Shown here piece after piece: positions 16,186 through 24,878 of a DNA stretch of 33,709 bases. The notes under the pieces were generated by a model. That model did no database searches and was not told the DNA's origin. It saw only the letters and a list, made by a program, of their open reading frames with translations. Numbering within the stretch: position 1 is the first letter of the stretch; each line of letters begins with the position of its first letter. The stretch spans positions 1 to 33,709 of the forward strand of contig JAJZTY010000006.1 of the NCBI GenBank assembly GCA_021847325.1, given 5' to 3'. A program made the translations under genes and the position numbers. The stretch comes from Bacillota bacterium (lineage in GTDB: Bacteria > Bacillota_I > Bacilli_A > Erysipelotrichales > Erysipelotrichaceae).

Positions 16186-17781
16186 ATGTTTAAATCGATG
16201 CGACAGTTCTTTCATTCAATTGAGGAACATTTATTTAAGAAAGAGTGGATTGGAAGTCCTGATTATGAGGCTTTACGTTTTACTTTGATTTATATATTTG
16301 TTGGACTCATTTGGATTATATGGTCAGATGATTTATTGGTTATCTTAGTTCAAGATATCGATTTAATCTTGCAGTTTCAGACGTTAAAGGGTTGGTTTTA
16401 TGTCTTTATGTCTGGTTTACTGTTTTCTGTTATTTTAAAAAGAAGAATTAGAATGATTCGTAGCCTCTCTGATAACATTCTTTATCAAAATACGCACGAT
16501 ACATTAACGGAATTACCGAATCGAGCTAAGAGTAGTGAAATTATCAATAATCGAATTAAACAGAATCCTCAGTCTGTATTTGCGTTAGTGAGTTTAGATT
16601 TAGATGATTTCTCGAATGTTAATGAGTTATTGGGATATCATATTGGGGATGAGTTGATTATTTCTTTAACACATAATTTAAGTCAAAAACTGAGTACAGA
16701 TGATTTTATTTCGCGTAATGGAGATGGTTTTATCTTAATTCTTGATCTTACAAATCGTAATAGAACTCAATTAAATCAATACTTAAATATGATTTTGGAT
16801 ATTGTTAATCGAGAGCGTGTTATTGAGAATCAAACCGTATTTATCACTTGTAGTCTAGGTGTTTCTTTATATCCTAAAGATGGGTCTGATTTTAATGAAT
16901 TATTTAAGGCAGCGGATACGGCAATGCGTCATCTTAAAGGATTGCGTAAGAATAGTTATAACTTCTATACTGAGGATTATCATAAAGAACGTGTTAATCG
17001 AGTTAAAATGATTAATGAGTTGAGAAAAGCTATCGAAAGTAATGAATTGTATATGTTGTATCAACCTATTTATGATATGGAAGGTATGAGAGTTCATTCG
17101 TTTGAAGCTTTGATTCGATGGAAATCTCCAACCTTTGGACAAGTGTCTCCTAATGTATTTATCTCTTATGCCGAGAATACCAATTTGATTTCACTGATAG
17201 ATGAGTATGTGTTTGTGACATGTATGAAGTTAAGACGAAAATGGCATGATTTAGGGGATCATTCTACCATTCTTTCTATTAATCTTTCGTCAAAAGGTTT
17301 AGTTGATCCTGGTTTTATGCATACCATTGAACGTTTATGTTTGGAACATTTCTACATTCCAAATGGAATACAGATAGAAATTACTGAAACTGCTTTAATT
17401 TCTAACTTTGATTTAGCAAAATCACATTTATTACGTTTAAAACGACTTGGATTTATTATTGCCTTAGATGATTTTGGGGCTGGTTATTCATCATTGACTT
17501 ACTTACATCAGTTGCCGATTGATTGTATGAAAATTGATCGCTCTTTCTCTCTTAATCCTGGTGTAAATAATAATCAAGATTTAATCTTACAAGCGATTAT
17601 CAACTTAGCTCAGAAGTTACATTTGAAGGTAGTGGCAGAAGGTATTGAGACAAATATACAAAAAGATTTCTTCTTAGAAATGGATTGTAGTTTAGGTCAA
17701 GGGTACTTATTTGCTTATCCTGAGGCTGAGAATCTTGCGACTCAACGAGTTGAAGAGTTATTAGAAAAGGCTAAACTTTAA
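16186..17781 (+). CDS. Membrane GGDEF(degenerate)-EAL phosphodiesterase
   Basis: A 531-aa protein with two membrane helices near the N terminus (about 28-50 and 65-85). The stretch LRFTLIYIFVGLIWIIWSDD, followed by QTLKGWFYV, is a membrane module common in GGDEF/PAS signalling proteins. The GGDEF motif reads RNGDGF (178-182), lacking the catalytic Glu, so the domain should not synthesise c-di-GMP and may act as a regulatory GTP-binding unit. The EAL domain (from about 285) is intact: FEALIRW (307-309), SINLSSKGL, IEITETALI, ALDDFGAGYSSLTYL, MKIDRSF, AEGIET, GQGYLF. A weak AAAGGG lies 9 nt before the ATG. Its final codons KAKL are part of a shared terminator palindrome. Confidence 0.94.
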   Translation: MFKSMRQFFHSIEEHLFKKEWIGSPDYEALRFTLIYIFVGLIWIIWSDDLLVILVQDIDLILQFQTLKGWFYVFMSGLLFSVILKRRIRMIRSLSDNILYQNTHDTLTELPNRAKSSEIINNRIKQNPQSVFALVSLDLDDFSNVNELLGYHIGDELIISLTHNLSQKLSTDDFISRNGDGFILILDLTNRNRTQLNQYLNMILDIVNRERVIENQTVFITCSLGVSLYPKDGSDFNELFKAADTAMRHLKGLRKNSYNFYTEDYHKERVNRVKMINELRKAIESNELYMLYQPIYDMEGMRVHSFEALIRWKSPTFGQVSPNVFISYAENTNLISLIDEYVFVTCMKLRRKWHDLGDHSTILSINLSSKGLVDPGFMHTIERLCLEHFYIPNGIQIEITETALISNFDLAKSHLLRLKRLGFIIALDDFGAGYSSLTYLHQLPIDCMKIDRSFSLNPGVNNNQDLILQAIINLAQKLHLKVVAEGIETNIQKDFFLEMDCSLGQGYLFAYPEAENLATQRVEELLEKAKL

Positions 17782-17798
17782 CGTTTAGCCTTCTTTTT
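17767..17798. terminator. Bidirectional terminator spanning two stops
   Basis: AAGGCTAAAC and GTTTAGCCTT form a 10-bp perfect stem with a 6-nt loop, TTTAAC, that holds the overlapping TAA stops of the EAL gene and the DEAD-box gene. T-rich runs follow on both strands. Confidence 0.85.
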
Positions 17799-19052
17799 AT
17801 GTGGTTTGTTTTGTGGTCCTTTTTCCGTTTTAGCGAAATTAGGATTGTTTGGTCTTTTACCTTTATGTGGTTTTGGTTTATCTTTCTTAGCTTCTAGATA
17901 AGCCTTATCATCAATTCTAATCGCAAATGGATGATTGTGATTTACAGGTATTTCTTGTTGGGTTAGTTTTTGAATATCTTTAAATAGACCATATTCTTCT
18001 GGATCACAGAAAGCATATGATATTCCACCTAAGCCAGCACGACCTGTACGTCCAATACGATGTACATACGTTTCAGGTACTTCAGGTAAATCATAAATAA
18101 TAACATGCGATAATTCGTCAATATCAAGCCCACGAGCCGCAATATCAGTTGCGACAAGTATTCTTATCTTACGATCCTTAAAGTTCTGTAGAGCCAATTG
18201 GCGTGCGTTCTGTGACTTATTACCATGAATTGCCTGAGAATGAAAGTTTGCCGCATTCAATGATTTGACTATTTTATCTGCACCATGCTTAGTACGAGAG
18301 AAAACAAGGACTGAATCAATGACTTCATTACGTAATATATGCATCAATAAGTTAATCTTATTATTCTTTTGTACAAAGTACATTGATTGATGGATAATCT
18401 CAACTGTTGATGATACAGGTGTAACTTCTACTTTTACAGGTTCAGTTAATATTGTGTGTGCTAAGTTAGAAATTTCCTTTGGCATTGTCGCAGAAAATAA
18501 CATAGTCTGTCTAACATGAGGAATATGCGTAATAATCTTACGTACATCATGAATCATACCCATATCCAACATTTGGTCAGCTTCATCTAATACAAAGTAT
18601 TTTACTTTACTCAAATGAACATGTTTCTGATTAATAAGATCGAGTAATCTTCCAGGGGTAGCGACTAAGATATCTAATCCGAGTGCCAACGCATCGGTTT
18701 GTGGTTTTTGTGATACTCCACCAAAAATAACTGCAGATTTTAGATTAAGATGTTTACCATACGTTTTAAAACTATCATGTATTTGAATAGCTAATTCACG
18801 TGTCGGGGCTAAAATTAATGCTTGGATGGATCGCATACTACGTTTTACCGTACTTTGATCACTCAATCCTTGTATGATAGGTAGCGCAAAAGCAGCTGTT
18901 TTACCTGTTCCTGTTTGTGCAACACCTAAAATATCATGACCCTCCAACAATACCGGTATTGCCTTTTCTTGTATTGGTGTTGGGGTTAAATAGCCTTCTT
19001 CACGTAAAGCTTTTTTAATGGGTTCAATTAATAAATTCGATTCAAATAACAT
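17778..19052 (-). CDS. DEAD-box ATP-dependent RNA helicase (RhlE/CshA type)
   Basis: A 424-aa helicase with the Q motif (LREEGYLTPTPIQEKAI), Walker A AQTGTGKT (about 43-50), PTRELAIQ, GG, TPGRLLD, DEAD (VLDEADQMLDMG), SAT, and in the second lobe VFSRTKHG, ARGLDIDE and HRIGRTGRAG. A basic tail rich in Lys, Pro and Asn follows residue 370, a usual RNA-binding extension. It remodels structured RNA, probably in ribosome assembly or mRNA decay at low temperature; the exact paralogue cannot be named. AGGAG lies about 6 nt before the ATG. It overlaps the convergent EAL gene by 4 bp inside a terminator. Confidence 0.96.
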   Translation of the reverse strand: MLFESNLLIEPIKKALREEGYLTPTPIQEKAIPVLLEGHDILGVAQTGTGKTAAFALPIIQGLSDQSTVKRSMRSIQALILAPTRELAIQIHDSFKTYGKHLNLKSAVIFGGVSQKPQTDALALGLDILVATPGRLLDLINQKHVHLSKVKYFVLDEADQMLDMGMIHDVRKIITHIPHVRQTMLFSATMPKEISNLAHTILTEPVKVEVTPVSSTVEIIHQSMYFVQKNNKINLLMHILRNEVIDSVLVFSRTKHGADKIVKSLNAANFHSQAIHGNKSQNARQLALQNFKDRKIRILVATDIAARGLDIDELSHVIIYDLPEVPETYVHRIGRTGRAGLGGISYAFCDPEEYGLFKDIQKLTQQEIPVNHNHPFAIRIDDKAYLEAKKDKPKPHKGKRPNNPNFAKTEKGPQNKPHKKKAKR

Positions 19053-19112
19053 TCTTTCTCCTTATGGTATAAATACATACTTGGTAAGTATACGCTTTTT
19101 TAATCAAAAAGA

Positions 19113-19556
19113 CTAATCATTTGTTTTAGAATCACGCGATAATAGATCAATCTTCTCTTCCATCTCACATATTTTCTTATAAAGCTCTTCTATTATTATT
19201 TCTGCCTTTTGATCCACCAAGAAATCATTCTCAGATCTTAATCGATCTTTAGCCTCTTGTCGATTCTGTGACATCATGATAATAGGTGCTTGCAGTGCAG
19301 CGATACAACTTAGAACTAAGTTCAATAGTATAAATGGATATGGGTCAAATGGTTGTGATATGAGTACCCAAGAATTAAGCACAATCCAAAGTAATAATAA
19401 GCACATAAAACTAATAATAAACTTCCAACTGCCCGCAACTTCCGCAATCTTATCTGACACAACTTCCCCAAATGTTAATTGTTCATTATGTACAATATTT
19501 AAATTCTTTACTCTTCGTGTTTCGATTAATTTATCAATTGATTGATTGTGTTTCAT
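19113..19556 (-). CDS. DUF1003 membrane protein
   Basis: A 147-aa protein from ATG 19556 (MKHNQSIDK), with GAGG 7 nt upstream; the track's 11 extra residues include this ribosome site. It has an N-terminal soluble region, two membrane helices (about 55-73 and 82-103) with the family signature DPYPFILLNLVLSC..QAPIIMMSQNRQ, and a C-terminal coiled coil. The function of DUF1003 is unknown. It lies upstream of the helicase on the same strand but about 60 bp away; a separate transcript is likely. Confidence 0.9.
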   Translation of the reverse strand: MKHNQSIDKLIETRRVKNLNIVHNEQLTFGEVVSDKIAEVAGSWKFIISFMCLLLLWIVLNSWVLISQPFDPYPFILLNLVLSCIAALQAPIIMMSQNRQEAKDRLRSENDFLVDQKAEIIIEELYKKICEMEEKIDLLSRDSKTND

Positions 19557-19631
19557 AGTCTTTCCTCTTATAAGCATATTGTATGACAAATTATTATAAA
19601 AGGTTTAAATTTATTTTAAAGGAGAACTCTT

Positions 19632-20048
19632 ATGGCAAAACGATTATTTGTAAATCTACCCATCAAAGATGTCAATCGTACACGATTTTTCTTTGAATCC
19701 CTTGGGTTTGAATTCAATCCACAATTCTCTGATGAGAAAGCACTATGTTTAGTTTTAGGCGATAATTTTTATGCAATGTTGTTAATGGAAGAGTATTTTC
19801 AGACATTCACCCCAAAACCATTAAGTCTTGGAAAACAAACTACAGAAGTATTGGTTTCCCTTCAAGTCGATACAAAAGATGATGTACATAATATGGTTAA
19901 CAAAGCAGTTGAGTTAGGAGCACATGAATATGCCACTCCTACCGATCATGGTTTTATGTATCTCAGAGTATTTGAAGACCTTGATGGACATCAATGGGAA
20001 ATCTCTTGGATGGGTGAGTCTTATAATTGGGATGATTTAAAACAATAG
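19632..20048 (+). CDS. VOC-superfamily (glyoxalase/bleomycin-resistance-like) protein
   Basis: A 138-aa protein with the paired beta-alpha-beta-beta-beta layout of the vicinal oxygen chelate fold, from KRLFVNLPIKDVNRTRFFFESLGF to DGHQWEISWM. It resembles the COG3607 group often annotated as lactoylglutathione-lyase-like. The metal-binding residues are not clear, so it may be a binding protein rather than an enzyme; the substrate is unknown. ATG follows AAGGAG with an ideal gap. Single gene, divergent from the DUF1003 gene, ending at a strong terminator. Confidence 0.85.
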   Translation: MAKRLFVNLPIKDVNRTRFFFESLGFEFNPQFSDEKALCLVLGDNFYAMLLMEEYFQTFTPKPLSLGKQTTEVLVSLQVDTKDDVHNMVNKAVELGAHEYATPTDHGFMYLRVFEDLDGHQWEISWMGESYNWDDLKQ

Positions 20049-20080
20049 TTTAAAACAGATTAACATTATTATAAGAATTA

Positions 20081-20114
20081 AAAAAACCCAACTCCTGAGT
20101 GTTGGGTTTTTATA
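20081..20114. terminator. Strong bidirectional terminator between VOC gene and pilA
   Basis: AAAAACCCAAC (20082-20092) and GTTGGGTTTTT (20101-20111) form an 11-bp perfect stem with an 8-nt loop. Because the stem ends are A- and T-runs, it should stop transcription in both directions, ending both the VOC gene and the pilA transcript. Confidence 0.9.
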
Positions 20115-20137
20115 TTATAATTTTGAGTTTACTAGGA

Positions 20138-20485
20138 TCAAGGAGCTGTTGGAGCTGTTGGAGCTGTTGGTTTAAATTCGTTAGATGCAGCGTAAGTATA
20201 TCCTGTTCCACCATTAGCAACAGTAAATGTACATGTAAATGTATCCAAATCACCAGCTGTCCCTAATGAACATCCAGTTAAATACACTGGAGTTTGTCCA
20301 GTCGCAAATGCTAACGAAACTTCAGAAAAGTTAGTTCTAGCATTTGCTTGTTCTTTAGAGATATTTGCTTGTTTAATATAATTAGTCAATGAAGGAATCA
20401 AAATAGCAGCTAAGATAGCCAAAATAGCAATAACAACGATTAATTCAATAAGAGTAAACCCTTTTTTAGTGAGAATTTTTTTCAT
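20138..20485 (-). CDS. pilA: Major type IV pilin (PilA-like)
   Basis: A 115-aa prepilin from ATG 20485, preceded by AGGAGGGG. The short basic leader MKKILTKKG is followed by the class III cleavage site G/FTLIELIVVIAILAILAA with Glu5, and the N-terminal membrane/assembly helix. The globular part is small, with two cysteines (TGCSLG, FTCTF) that could form a loop disulfide. The tail ends PTAPTAPTAP, encoded by three perfect 9-bp repeats. It has its own promoter, a strong ribosome site and a strong terminator, as expected for the abundant structural pilin. It lies last in the pilus cluster, after pilT. Confidence 0.92.
   Translation of the reverse strand: MKKILTKKGFTLIELIVVIAILAILAAILIPSLTNYIKQANISKEQANARTNFSEVSLAFATGQTPVYLTGCSLGTAGDLDTFTCTFTVANGGTGYTYAASNEFKPTAPTAPTAP
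20142..20168 (+). repeat. Triplicated 9-bp repeat in the pilin 3' end
   Basis: GGAGCTGTT is repeated three times in tandem without change (complement encodes Thr-Ala-Pro). The in-frame unit allows gain or loss of units without frameshift at the exposed pilin C terminus. Confidence 0.9.
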
Positions 20486-20512
20486 TAATATTCCCCTCCT
20501 TTTGTTAAATAA

Positions 20513-20541
20513 ATTAAACACCAATTAATAATAATAGTCAA
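20513..20541 (-). promoter_or_regulatory. Promoter of pilA
   Basis: Minus strand TTGACT (20541-20536) and TTTAAT (20518-20513), five of six matches each, exactly 17 bp apart; about 27 nt before the pilA start. Confidence 0.75.
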
Positions 20542-20552
20542 TAAACAATTCG

Positions 20553-20572
20553 ATAATAATACATATTATTAT
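20553..20572. repeat. A/T-only inverted repeat between pilT and pilA
   Basis: ATAATAATA and TATTATTAT are separated by 2 nt. It could form a weak hairpin just after the pilT stop; with no GC pairs it is a poor terminator. Confidence 0.4.
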
Positions 20573-20575
20573 TTC

Positions 20576-21631
20576 TTATGGTCTACCAAGATAGCGTTTT
20601 AGTAACTCAGGATTACTGGTTATCTCACTAGCCACTTCAAAAGAGATAATATGATCCGAAACAAGTTTAGCTAAATTGCCATCGAGGGTTTGCATACCGA
20701 CTCTTAAACCTGTTTGAATTGCCGTGTTAATCTGTACAATCTTATTTTCACGAATTAAGTTACCAATAGCGTCTGTCATTAACATAATTTCGTGAACTGC
20801 TGTACGTCCAGAAAAATCCGCTTTAGGGAGTAATGCTTGAGAAATAACAGCCTTTAATACTCCTGCGAGTTGTGTACGTACTTGTGATTGTTGGTGTGGT
20901 GGAAATGCATCTATAATACGGTCGATAGTACTAGCAGCTCCTGTAGTATGGAGTGTTGAAAGTACTAAGTGACCTGTTTCAGCGGCAGTTAGTGCTAAAC
21001 TAATGGTTTCATAGTCTCGCATTTCTCCTACCAGTATAACATCTGGATCCTCACGAAGTGCTGATCTTAATCCGGATTGGAAATCGTGCGCATCTTTATG
21101 AATTTCACGTTGATTTACCATACTCTTCTTGGATTGATGAATGTACTCTATTGGATCTTCTAATGTTAGAATATGATGTTTCTTACTGTCATTGATATAA
21201 TCTATCATAGCAGCAAGTGTGGTCGATTTACCACTTCCAGTAGGACCTGTTACGAGGACTAATCCACGAGGCTGCATCGCAATATCTTTTAATATTGGCG
21301 GCAATTTTAATTCATCAATCGTAGGAATATGATTGTTTAATAGACGCATCGCGATTGCAGGTACACCTTGTTGACGATAGATATTTAGACGATATCTGTG
21401 TCCTGCATCATCTGTATAGGCTGAGTCAACATCCATTCCCTTTTCATACATCTCAAGTTGTTCAGGAGAGATAATACTTTGAATAATATCATATACCTGA
21501 CCATTTTCTAATACGGGCAAATCTAAACTAACCAGTTCTCCTATATGTCGAACAATTGGTCTTCGATTTGCGACTAAATGAATATCTGAACATTCATTTT
21601 TACGTGCATACTGCAATATTGTGAGTAACAT
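20576..21631 (-). CDS. pilT: Pilus retraction ATPase PilT
   Basis: A 351-aa hexameric ATPase of the type II/IV secretion family. It has the PAS-like N-terminal domain (SDIHLVANRRPIVRHIGE), Walker A GPTGSGKST (129-137), Asp box, Walker B region DPDVILVGEMRD, the His box HLVLSTLHTTGA and the C-terminal AIGNLIRENK segment that matches PilT's AIRNLIRE motif. It lacks the N-terminal MshEN domain and the zinc Cys motif of PilB, so it is the retraction motor. Its presence implies twitching motility and/or DNA uptake. It starts 9 bp after pilB stops, with a G-rich ribosome site. Confidence 0.96.
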   Translation of the reverse strand: MLLTILQYARKNECSDIHLVANRRPIVRHIGELVSLDLPVLENGQVYDIIQSIISPEQLEMYEKGMDVDSAYTDDAGHRYRLNIYRQQGVPAIAMRLLNNHIPTIDELKLPPILKDIAMQPRGLVLVTGPTGSGKSTTLAAMIDYINDSKKHHILTLEDPIEYIHQSKKSMVNQREIHKDAHDFQSGLRSALREDPDVILVGEMRDYETISLALTAAETGHLVLSTLHTTGAASTIDRIIDAFPPHQQSQVRTQLAGVLKAVISQALLPKADFSGRTAVHEIMLMTDAIGNLIRENKIVQINTAIQTGLRVGMQTLDGNLAKLVSDHIISFEVASEITSNPELLKRYLGRP

Positions 21632-21640
21632 AAGCCCCCC

Positions 21641-23326
21641 TTAATCTACTGAATAAAGAATTCGGATGCCTTCTTCAACAGTAGTCACTCCTGATGTGAT
21701 TAAATCTAAAACTTCTTCTCTTAACATACGCATTTTCTTTTCTTGTGCGTAATGTTTCAAATCATCCATATTTGCTTTATCTGCAATAAGCTCTTGTAAT
21801 TTTGAATCAATTAGAATAATTTCAAAAACTGCGGTTCTTCCTTGATAACCGGTTTGATTACATTCTGTACATCCATTTCCTTTATAGGCTGATTTCAAAT
21901 GAGTTTGTAATAGTAAATTGTCTGATAATTCAACTTCATGTTCTTTCTTACAGTTAGGACATACTTTCTTTACTAAACGTTGAGAAATTACACATTTTAC
22001 GGAAGATGCGACAAGGAAAGGTTCAACCCCCATATCGACAAGTCTTACTACAGTTGATAATGCGTCGTTGGTATGGATTGTGGATAAGACAAAGTGTCCT
22101 GTAATAGCAGCTCTAATAGCGATTTCAGCTGTTTCTCCATCTCGAATTTCCCCGATCATAATCGTATCTGGGTCTTGACGTAAGATTGATCTTAATCCAT
22201 TCGCAAATGTTAAGCCAGCGCGTGGGTTGACTTGTACTTGAGTAATTCCATTGAATTTACGTTCAATTGGATCTTCAATTGTTACAATTGCTTTTTTAAC
22301 ATCGGCTAACTGAGCTAACATTGAATAAAGGGTGGTAGTCTTACCACTTCCTGTCGGTCCAGTAACTAATAAAATACCATGAGGTAATCTTAATGCTTTA
22401 CGAATAATTTCCTGGGTATATTCTGATAAACCTAAACTCGATAAGTTATAGTCAATATTTCTATCTGCACCTAATAAACGTAAAACAATTTTCTCGCCAT
22501 AAGGTGTAGGAAGAGATGATACACGAATATCAAATGTAAAGAATTCACTTTTAAATTGGAAACTTCCATCTTGAGGAATACGTTTCTCTGCTATATTCAT
22601 ACCACTCACGATTTTGATACGTGTAATAATTAATTGGTGAACATCAGCACTGAATTCATTGTGTAATTGTAAATCTCCATCAATACGATAGCGAACACGT
22701 GTCATATTTTCTTCAGGTTCGATATGGATATCTGAAGCATTTTGTTGGAATGCATCAAATATTAAGTTATTAACAAGTTTGACGACTGGTGCAGAATCAA
22801 CGCGTTCTGCCATACTTTCATCATCGCTTGTATCACCACCAAGAACAGAAGTAACACCATACTCGTCTTTAATGTCATTAATGATTTCATCAGCTGAACG
22901 TCTTGAATAAACACGGTTAATTGCTTTTTCTATTTCACTAGTAGCGGAAACTACTGTTTTGATTTCATAGCCTGTGATAATATTTAAATCTTCTAAACAA
23001 GTAAAATCTAAAGGATCATTTGTCGCAATTGTAATAACACCATTCCTTAAGTTCATAGGAACAATATTATATTTACGAGCTAATTGTTCAGAAATAAGTT
23101 TTACGACATCTAATTCGACCGAAAAAAGTGGAGTATCAACATACTCAACTGATAAACGTTTGGCTAAAGCTTTTAGAATATCACGTTCATTTGCATATCC
23201 CATTTCAGAAATAACAACACCTAGACGTTTTTTAACGATTCTTTGACGATCTAGAGCATTGTTAAGTTGATCTGGCGTAATAATCTTTTCATCTACTAAT
23301 ACTTGTCCTAAACGTACAGCTCTCAT
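21641..23326 (-). CDS. pilB: Pilus extension ATPase PilB
   Basis: A 561-aa GspE/PilB ATPase. The N-terminal MshEN/T2SSE-N domain (about 1-150; RLGQVLVDEKIIT and KRLGVVISEMG) is of the kind that can bind c-di-GMP in some PilB/MshE proteins. The linker SDIHIEP is followed by Walker A GPTGSGKTT (323-331), Walker B IMIGEIRD, the His box HFVLSTIHTND, and zinc-binding CPNC...CTEC. It drives pilus assembly together with PilC and PilM. Start ATG follows GGAGG. It is cut off from the upstream pilMNO genes by the oppositely oriented pilD, so it needs its own promoter in the 65-bp gap, where I cannot name a clear one. Confidence 0.96.
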   Translation of the reverse strand: MRAVRLGQVLVDEKIITPDQLNNALDRQRIVKKRLGVVISEMGYANERDILKALAKRLSVEYVDTPLFSVELDVVKLISEQLARKYNIVPMNLRNGVITIATNDPLDFTCLEDLNIITGYEIKTVVSATSEIEKAINRVYSRRSADEIINDIKDEYGVTSVLGGDTSDDESMAERVDSAPVVKLVNNLIFDAFQQNASDIHIEPEENMTRVRYRIDGDLQLHNEFSADVHQLIITRIKIVSGMNIAEKRIPQDGSFQFKSEFFTFDIRVSSLPTPYGEKIVLRLLGADRNIDYNLSSLGLSEYTQEIIRKALRLPHGILLVTGPTGSGKTTTLYSMLAQLADVKKAIVTIEDPIERKFNGITQVQVNPRAGLTFANGLRSILRQDPDTIMIGEIRDGETAEIAIRAAITGHFVLSTIHTNDALSTVVRLVDMGVEPFLVASSVKCVISQRLVKKVCPNCKKEHEVELSDNLLLQTHLKSAYKGNGCTECNQTGYQGRTAVFEIILIDSKLQELIADKANMDDLKHYAQEKKMRMLREEVLDLITSGVTTVEEGIRILYSVD

Positions 23327-23365
23327 TAAATTTCCTCCACATATGTTATGAACACTTAAAATCTG

Positions 23366-23371
23366 TATAAT
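23366..23371 (+). promoter_or_regulatory. -10 of the pilD promoter
   Basis: A perfect TATAAT lies 21 nt before the pilD start and is followed by GAGG; the matching -35 is poor. Confidence 0.5.
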
Positions 23372-23391
23372 ATAAATAAAGAGGATTTCAT

Positions 23392-24141
23392 ATGCAATTA
23401 CCTTACTTTATTCTAGTCTTTGTTTACGGAGCGATATTCGGTTCTTTTTTTAATGTTGTTATCTTAAGATTACCAAAAAACGAATCATTAATCCATCAAT
23501 CTTCTCATTGTCCAAACTGTATGACACCTATTAAAGCATATGATTTAATACCAATCATCAGTTATATTTTCTTAGGTGGTAAATGTAGAAGTTGTAAACA
23601 TAAGATTTCAATTCGATATCCTTTGATTGAACTTTTAACTGCAATTACCTTAACATTTGTATTCTATCGATTTGGATTTAGCTATGAAAGCTTAATAGGA
23701 TTTATACTTACTTCAGTCTTAATCATAGTAGCCATGATTGATATTGATACGATGGAAATCTATGATCGATTCCAAATAATATTATTAGCAATTGCATTAC
23801 TTAATCTGTTTATTTCACCTTTACCAATCCTTGATCATTTTATAGGATTCTTTATCATAAGCATACCATTCTATATCATTGCCTATTTAACAGGTGGTAT
23901 TGGTGGTGGTGATATAAAACTCATCGCTATCGCTGGTTTATTACTTGGATATCAAGCAACATTAGTCGCATTTTTTATCGCAAGTATACTTGGTGGTTGT
24001 ATGGCAATATACCTTCTTTTAACTAAACAGAAGGACCGTAAGTCATTGATTGCTTTTGGTCCTTATCTCTGTATTGGAATCTATATTGCCTACTTATACG
24101 GAAACCAAATATTCATATGGTATTTAAACTTTTTTAGTTAA
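23392..24141 (+). CDS. pilD: Prepilin peptidase (PilD)
   Basis: A 249-aa inner-membrane aspartyl protease that removes the short prepilin leader and may N-methylate the new N terminus. It has about eight membrane segments, the cytoplasmic zinc loop with CPNC (40-43) and CRSC, the first catalytic Asp in AMIDIDTMEI (D117) and the second in GGIGGGDIKL (D174). It is the only pilus gene on the plus strand: it lies between pilO and pilB, facing pilO with 1 bp between stops and no terminator. GAGG precedes the ATG. Confidence 0.95.
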   Translation: MQLPYFILVFVYGAIFGSFFNVVILRLPKNESLIHQSSHCPNCMTPIKAYDLIPIISYIFLGGKCRSCKHKISIRYPLIELLTAITLTFVFYRFGFSYESLIGFILTSVLIIVAMIDIDTMEIYDRFQIILLAIALLNLFISPLPILDHFIGFFIISIPFYIIAYLTGGIGGGDIKLIAIAGLLLGYQATLVAFFIASILGGCMAIYLLLTKQKDRKSLIAFGPYLCIGIYIAYLYGNQIFIWYLNFFS

Positions 24142-24142
24142 A

Positions 24143-24877
24143 CTATTTGCCACCTTCTGGGTGTGGATCTTCATTCGCATCTCCCTTACCTGTACCACCA
24201 GCCGTAATATCTGATGTATAATCTCTAATTATTTCACTGGGAAGTAATTGTTCTATGGTATAAAGTTCAAACGTAAATGTAGCTAATGCATCTTCAAAAT
24301 TGTAATGTGATTCAGTAATAAAGATTGAAGTATCCCAATTTCTTACTTCATCTAAGAAATATACATAACGAGCATACGTTGTATTAACATTATACGTATG
24401 TTTTGATAATAAAACTAACGATTCACTTTCTGGAACAATATACTCTTCTTTAGCTATTGAGTTAAACTTTTCAACTAGCTCACGAATTGTATAGTAAACT
24501 ACTGTGGGTTGAGTTTCTAAAGAAATTGGAGTTGTAAGTTCAACATCTGTGAAGTTTGTTTCAAGAACTTTCATGTTGTACTTAGTCGTTAATGGGAGAA
24601 CCCAACGTTCAAATTGTGCTTCATTGATAGGTGACTCAAATGTATGCAATAAATCTGAAACTTCAATTAGTCTTGTATCTAATTGTTTTTTTAGATTTGC
24701 TTCATTAGGAATCGATGTATCAATAATTAATTTTTGATTATTAAGATCTTCTAAAACTAATTTGTTCGCATTAACTTCATTCATAAGAGGAAGAACAATA
24801 AATGCAATCATCATTCCAACAATACCAACTAAAGCAAGAATGAATAATAAGAAGGCTTCACGTTTTGAAACTCGCAT
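24143..24877 (-). CDS. pilO: PilO-like pilus assembly protein
   Basis: A 244-aa bitopic membrane protein: one helix near residues 12-31, then a coiled coil (about 32-90) and a ferredoxin-like alpha/beta region, the normal layout of PilO though sequence is weakly conserved. The position directly after pilM and pilN supports the call. It should pair with PilN to connect cytoplasmic PilM with the pilus. The C terminus is a low-complexity Gly/acid tail (AGGTGKGDANEDPHPEGGK). It starts one base after pilN ends. Confidence 0.75.
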   Translation of the reverse strand: MRVSKREAFLLFILALVGIVGMMIAFIVLPLMNEVNANKLVLEDLNNQKLIIDTSIPNEANLKKQLDTRLIEVSDLLHTFESPINEAQFERWVLPLTTKYNMKVLETNFTDVELTTPISLETQPTVVYYTIRELVEKFNSIAKEEYIVPESESLVLLSKHTYNVNTTYARYVYFLDEVRNWDTSIFITESHYNFEDALATFTFELYTIEQLLPSEIIRDYTSDITAGGTGKGDANEDPHPEGGK

Positions 24878-24878
24878 A

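Noticed and set aside
19076-19100. ATACTT-ACC-AAGTAT inverted repeat before the helicase gene
   Set aside because: Short 6-3-6 repeat in AT-rich DNA, without a clear promoter position or second copy.
20553-20572. A/T hairpin between pilT and pilA as terminator
   Set aside because: No GC pairs; pilA has its own promoter, so read-through matters little. Listed only as a repeat.
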